DNA of 64,000 bases, from assembly GCF_003987355.1 (NCBI RefSeq), contig NZ_PIPR01000001.1, positions 1,116,001 through 1,180,000 on the forward strand, read 5' to 3'. The first letter of the stretch is position 1. Each line of letters begins with the position of its first letter. Positions 63,956 through 64,000 of the stretch are shown here, one piece after another. This stretch comes from Pseudidiomarina aestuarii. GTDB taxonomy: Bacteria; Pseudomonadota; Gammaproteobacteria; Enterobacterales; Alteromonadaceae. Both the position numbers and the translations under genes were made by a program. The notes beneath the pieces were generated by a model, which saw nothing but the letters and a program-made list of their open reading frames with translations, searched no databases and was not told the DNA's origin.

Positions 63956-64000
63956 TCACCACAGCAGCGTCAGTCGACCACCCAGAATAATTTCGTCATC
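63956..64000 (-). CDS. 3' end of a gene running off the window (partial)
   Basis: On the minus strand 14 codons ending in TGA (63956-63958) read DDEIILGGRLTLLW. The alternating hydrophobic pattern with a terminal aromatic residue resembles the last strand of an outer-membrane beta-barrel. The stop abuts the cysQ stop, as is usual for convergent genes. Only 45 bases are visible, so both coding status and type are tentative. Confidence 0.35.
   Translation of the reverse strand, partial: DDEIILGGRLTLLW

Overview
The window comes from the chromosome of a marine-type gammaproteobacterium. The gene order murJ-ribF-ileS-lspA-fkpB-ispH followed by minor pilins, the CrbS/CrbR-acs acetate block, the TonB-dependent receptor and the several secreted peptidases all fit Alteromonadales, most likely Idiomarina or Pseudidiomarina. 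That assignment is inference from gene content; no 16S gene is present. Genes are tightly packed on both strands, with no phage, plasmid, IS or CRISPR signature.

Layout. 1-1366: start of ccmC, then ccmB and ccmA (cytochrome c maturation, minus strand). 1415-6136: type IV pilus minor-pilin cluster (fimT-pilW-pilX-long pilV, minus) with pilE divergent. 6250-13926: ispH, fkpB, lspA, ileS, ribF, murJ (minus). 13916-16562: DUF885 peptidase-like gene, a four-helix-bundle (S23-family) gene inside a repeat element, and rpsT. 16713-23000: S9 peptidase, tRNA-Arg(CCU), methyltransferase, TonB-dependent receptor. 23001-40079: acetate region with a DnaQ-like exonuclease, a CBS/DUF294 protein, a two-subunit ActP-type symporter, sensor kinase CrbS, a lipoprotein, a large S8 protease, regulator CrbR, acs and a divergent porin. 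40166-46542: a GGDEF-EAL protein, small genes, a prolyl-4-hydroxylase-like oxygenase and a CapD/PglF-type dehydratase. 46826-60199: tandem family of five related secreted proteins. 60379-63955: a second GGDEF-EAL protein and cysQ. The last 45 bases look like the end of a further minus-strand gene.

Two things stand out. First, nine copies of an intergenic element built from two arms of 7-bp units (GCTACTR on the left, CTAGTAR on the right) around a short spacer (GAAAACACAGATC...CTTTTGC). One copy carries a four-helix-bundle gene between the arms, and the spacer of the empty copies resembles the 5' leader of that gene, so the empty copies may be deletion derivatives of a gene-bearing element. 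Second, a tandem family of metzincin-like proteins with internalin-like leucine-rich repeats and FG-GAP/DGDG calcium-loop modules. Only one member keeps the zinc site HELGHNLGLSH; the others have lost it, one by a single Glu-to-Gly change. A stand-alone prodomain-like protein lies at the end of the cluster.

For acetate metabolism, the acs promoter and the region upstream of the symporter share the dyad AGAC-N4-GTCT, a candidate CrbR site, and the predicted acs leader RNA consists almost wholly of one repeat element.
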